Shown here: in pieces, positions 63,780 through 64,000 of the stretch
Position numbering within the stretch: the stretch's first letter is position 1
Layout of the letters: each line of letters starts with the position of its first letter
NCBI RefSeq assembly: GCF_964340395.1
Contig: NC_135566.1
Location: 22,540,635 to 22,604,634, forward strand
Direction: 5' to 3'
DNA from: Glandiceps talaboti
Taxonomy: Eukaryota > Hemichordata > Enteropneusta > Spengelidae
Length of the DNA: 64,000 nt
Translations under genes and position numbers: made by a program
Notes under the pieces: generated by a model
What the model was told of the DNA's origin: nothing
Seen by the model: the letters and a program-made list of their open reading frames with translations, nothing else
Database searches by the model: none

Positions 63780-64000
63780 CTTATCCTTGTACTCGCAGTC
63801 TTCATATATGATCATAAACAAGTTTCTATCTATCTGTGATTTGCATTTTAAACAAGTTGTAGAACCATTCTTGTTAGTTTCATGCTATTTATCACTGCAT
63901 TTGCATCTTTTTAGTATCATGTGCAGTATGATCGATTGAAGTGTTACCATAGTGTTCCTTATTTTTAGTTTTATCTCTTGGTTTTTACATTTCACATGCA
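63780..64000 (+). mobile_element. LINE 3'-end fragment, runs off the window
   Basis: Words such as TTTGCATTTTAAACAAGTTG, GTTAGTTTCATGCTATTT and TGCATTTGCATCTTTTTAG parallel 17540-17640 downstream of the LINE stop codon. This looks like a second, diverged copy of the same LINE 3' region, starting just past the end of the 2.3-kb inverted element. Confidence 0.5.

Noticed and set aside
1-64000. tRNA, rRNA or other structured RNA genes
   Set aside because: No conserved tRNA A/B boxes or rRNA core words were noticed by eye; a covariance search would be needed to exclude them.

Overview
The window is AT-rich animal (metazoan) nuclear DNA. It has canonical GT/AG introns, vertebrate-like exon sizes, many degenerate non-LTR retrotransposon fragments, abundant short-inverted-repeat elements and several tandem satellites. 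The repeat style (TGTC, GGAC and CA microsatellites placed inside mobile elements that carry tandem cores of about 145 bp, and frequent TACATGTA words) suggests a marine invertebrate such as a mollusc, hemichordate, echinoderm or amphioxus relative. The sequence alone does not fix the phylum. Nothing looks prokaryotic, viral or organellar.

The one gene that can be fully assembled lies on the minus strand from 50087 down to 10465. Eight exons join in one uninterrupted frame to give a 371-residue RNFT1/RNFT2-type protein: a disordered N-terminus, several membrane segments and a C-terminal C3HC4 RING, i.e. a membrane (probably ER) E3 ubiquitin ligase. About 1.1 kb of coding sequence is spread over 39.6 kb because the introns are filled with repeats. 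A second gene probably starts in the opposite direction at 53840 (+), with one short exon encoding a basic N-terminus like a mitochondrial presequence. The two starts are head to head, about 3.75 kb apart.

Layout. 1-10464: 3' flank of the gene, with a CT microsatellite, a foldback pair of microsatellite-bearing elements, a 47-bp array and a 2.8-kb satellite of 44/45-bp units. 10465-23836: exons 8 to 5 with introns carrying LINE fragments, a TAGTCCCCGC-ended element and nuclear-receptor half-site repeats. 23837-37471: the 13.6-kb intron 4, mostly mobile elements, with a less repetitive stretch at 30.9-34.0 kb. 37472-40986: exons 4 to 2 around a 1.8-kb satellite of 38-bp units. 40987-49753: intron 1 with 54-bp and 35-bp satellites, several foldback elements and a 2.3-kb element. 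49754-50087: exon 1. 50088-64000: probable divergent second gene start, poly-G repeats, more mobile elements and a second, inverted and nearly identical copy of the 2.3-kb element.

The most notable non-genic signals are as follows. (1) Unrelated element families share a microsatellite-plus-adjacent-sequence module. (2) The large satellite has two interleaved inverted motifs. (3) The inverted 2.3-kb pair brackets exon 1. (4) A palindromic element has a 9-bp target duplication, and relatives of it sit just upstream of both putative start codons. Gene and family names rest on recalled family patterns; no database search was possible.
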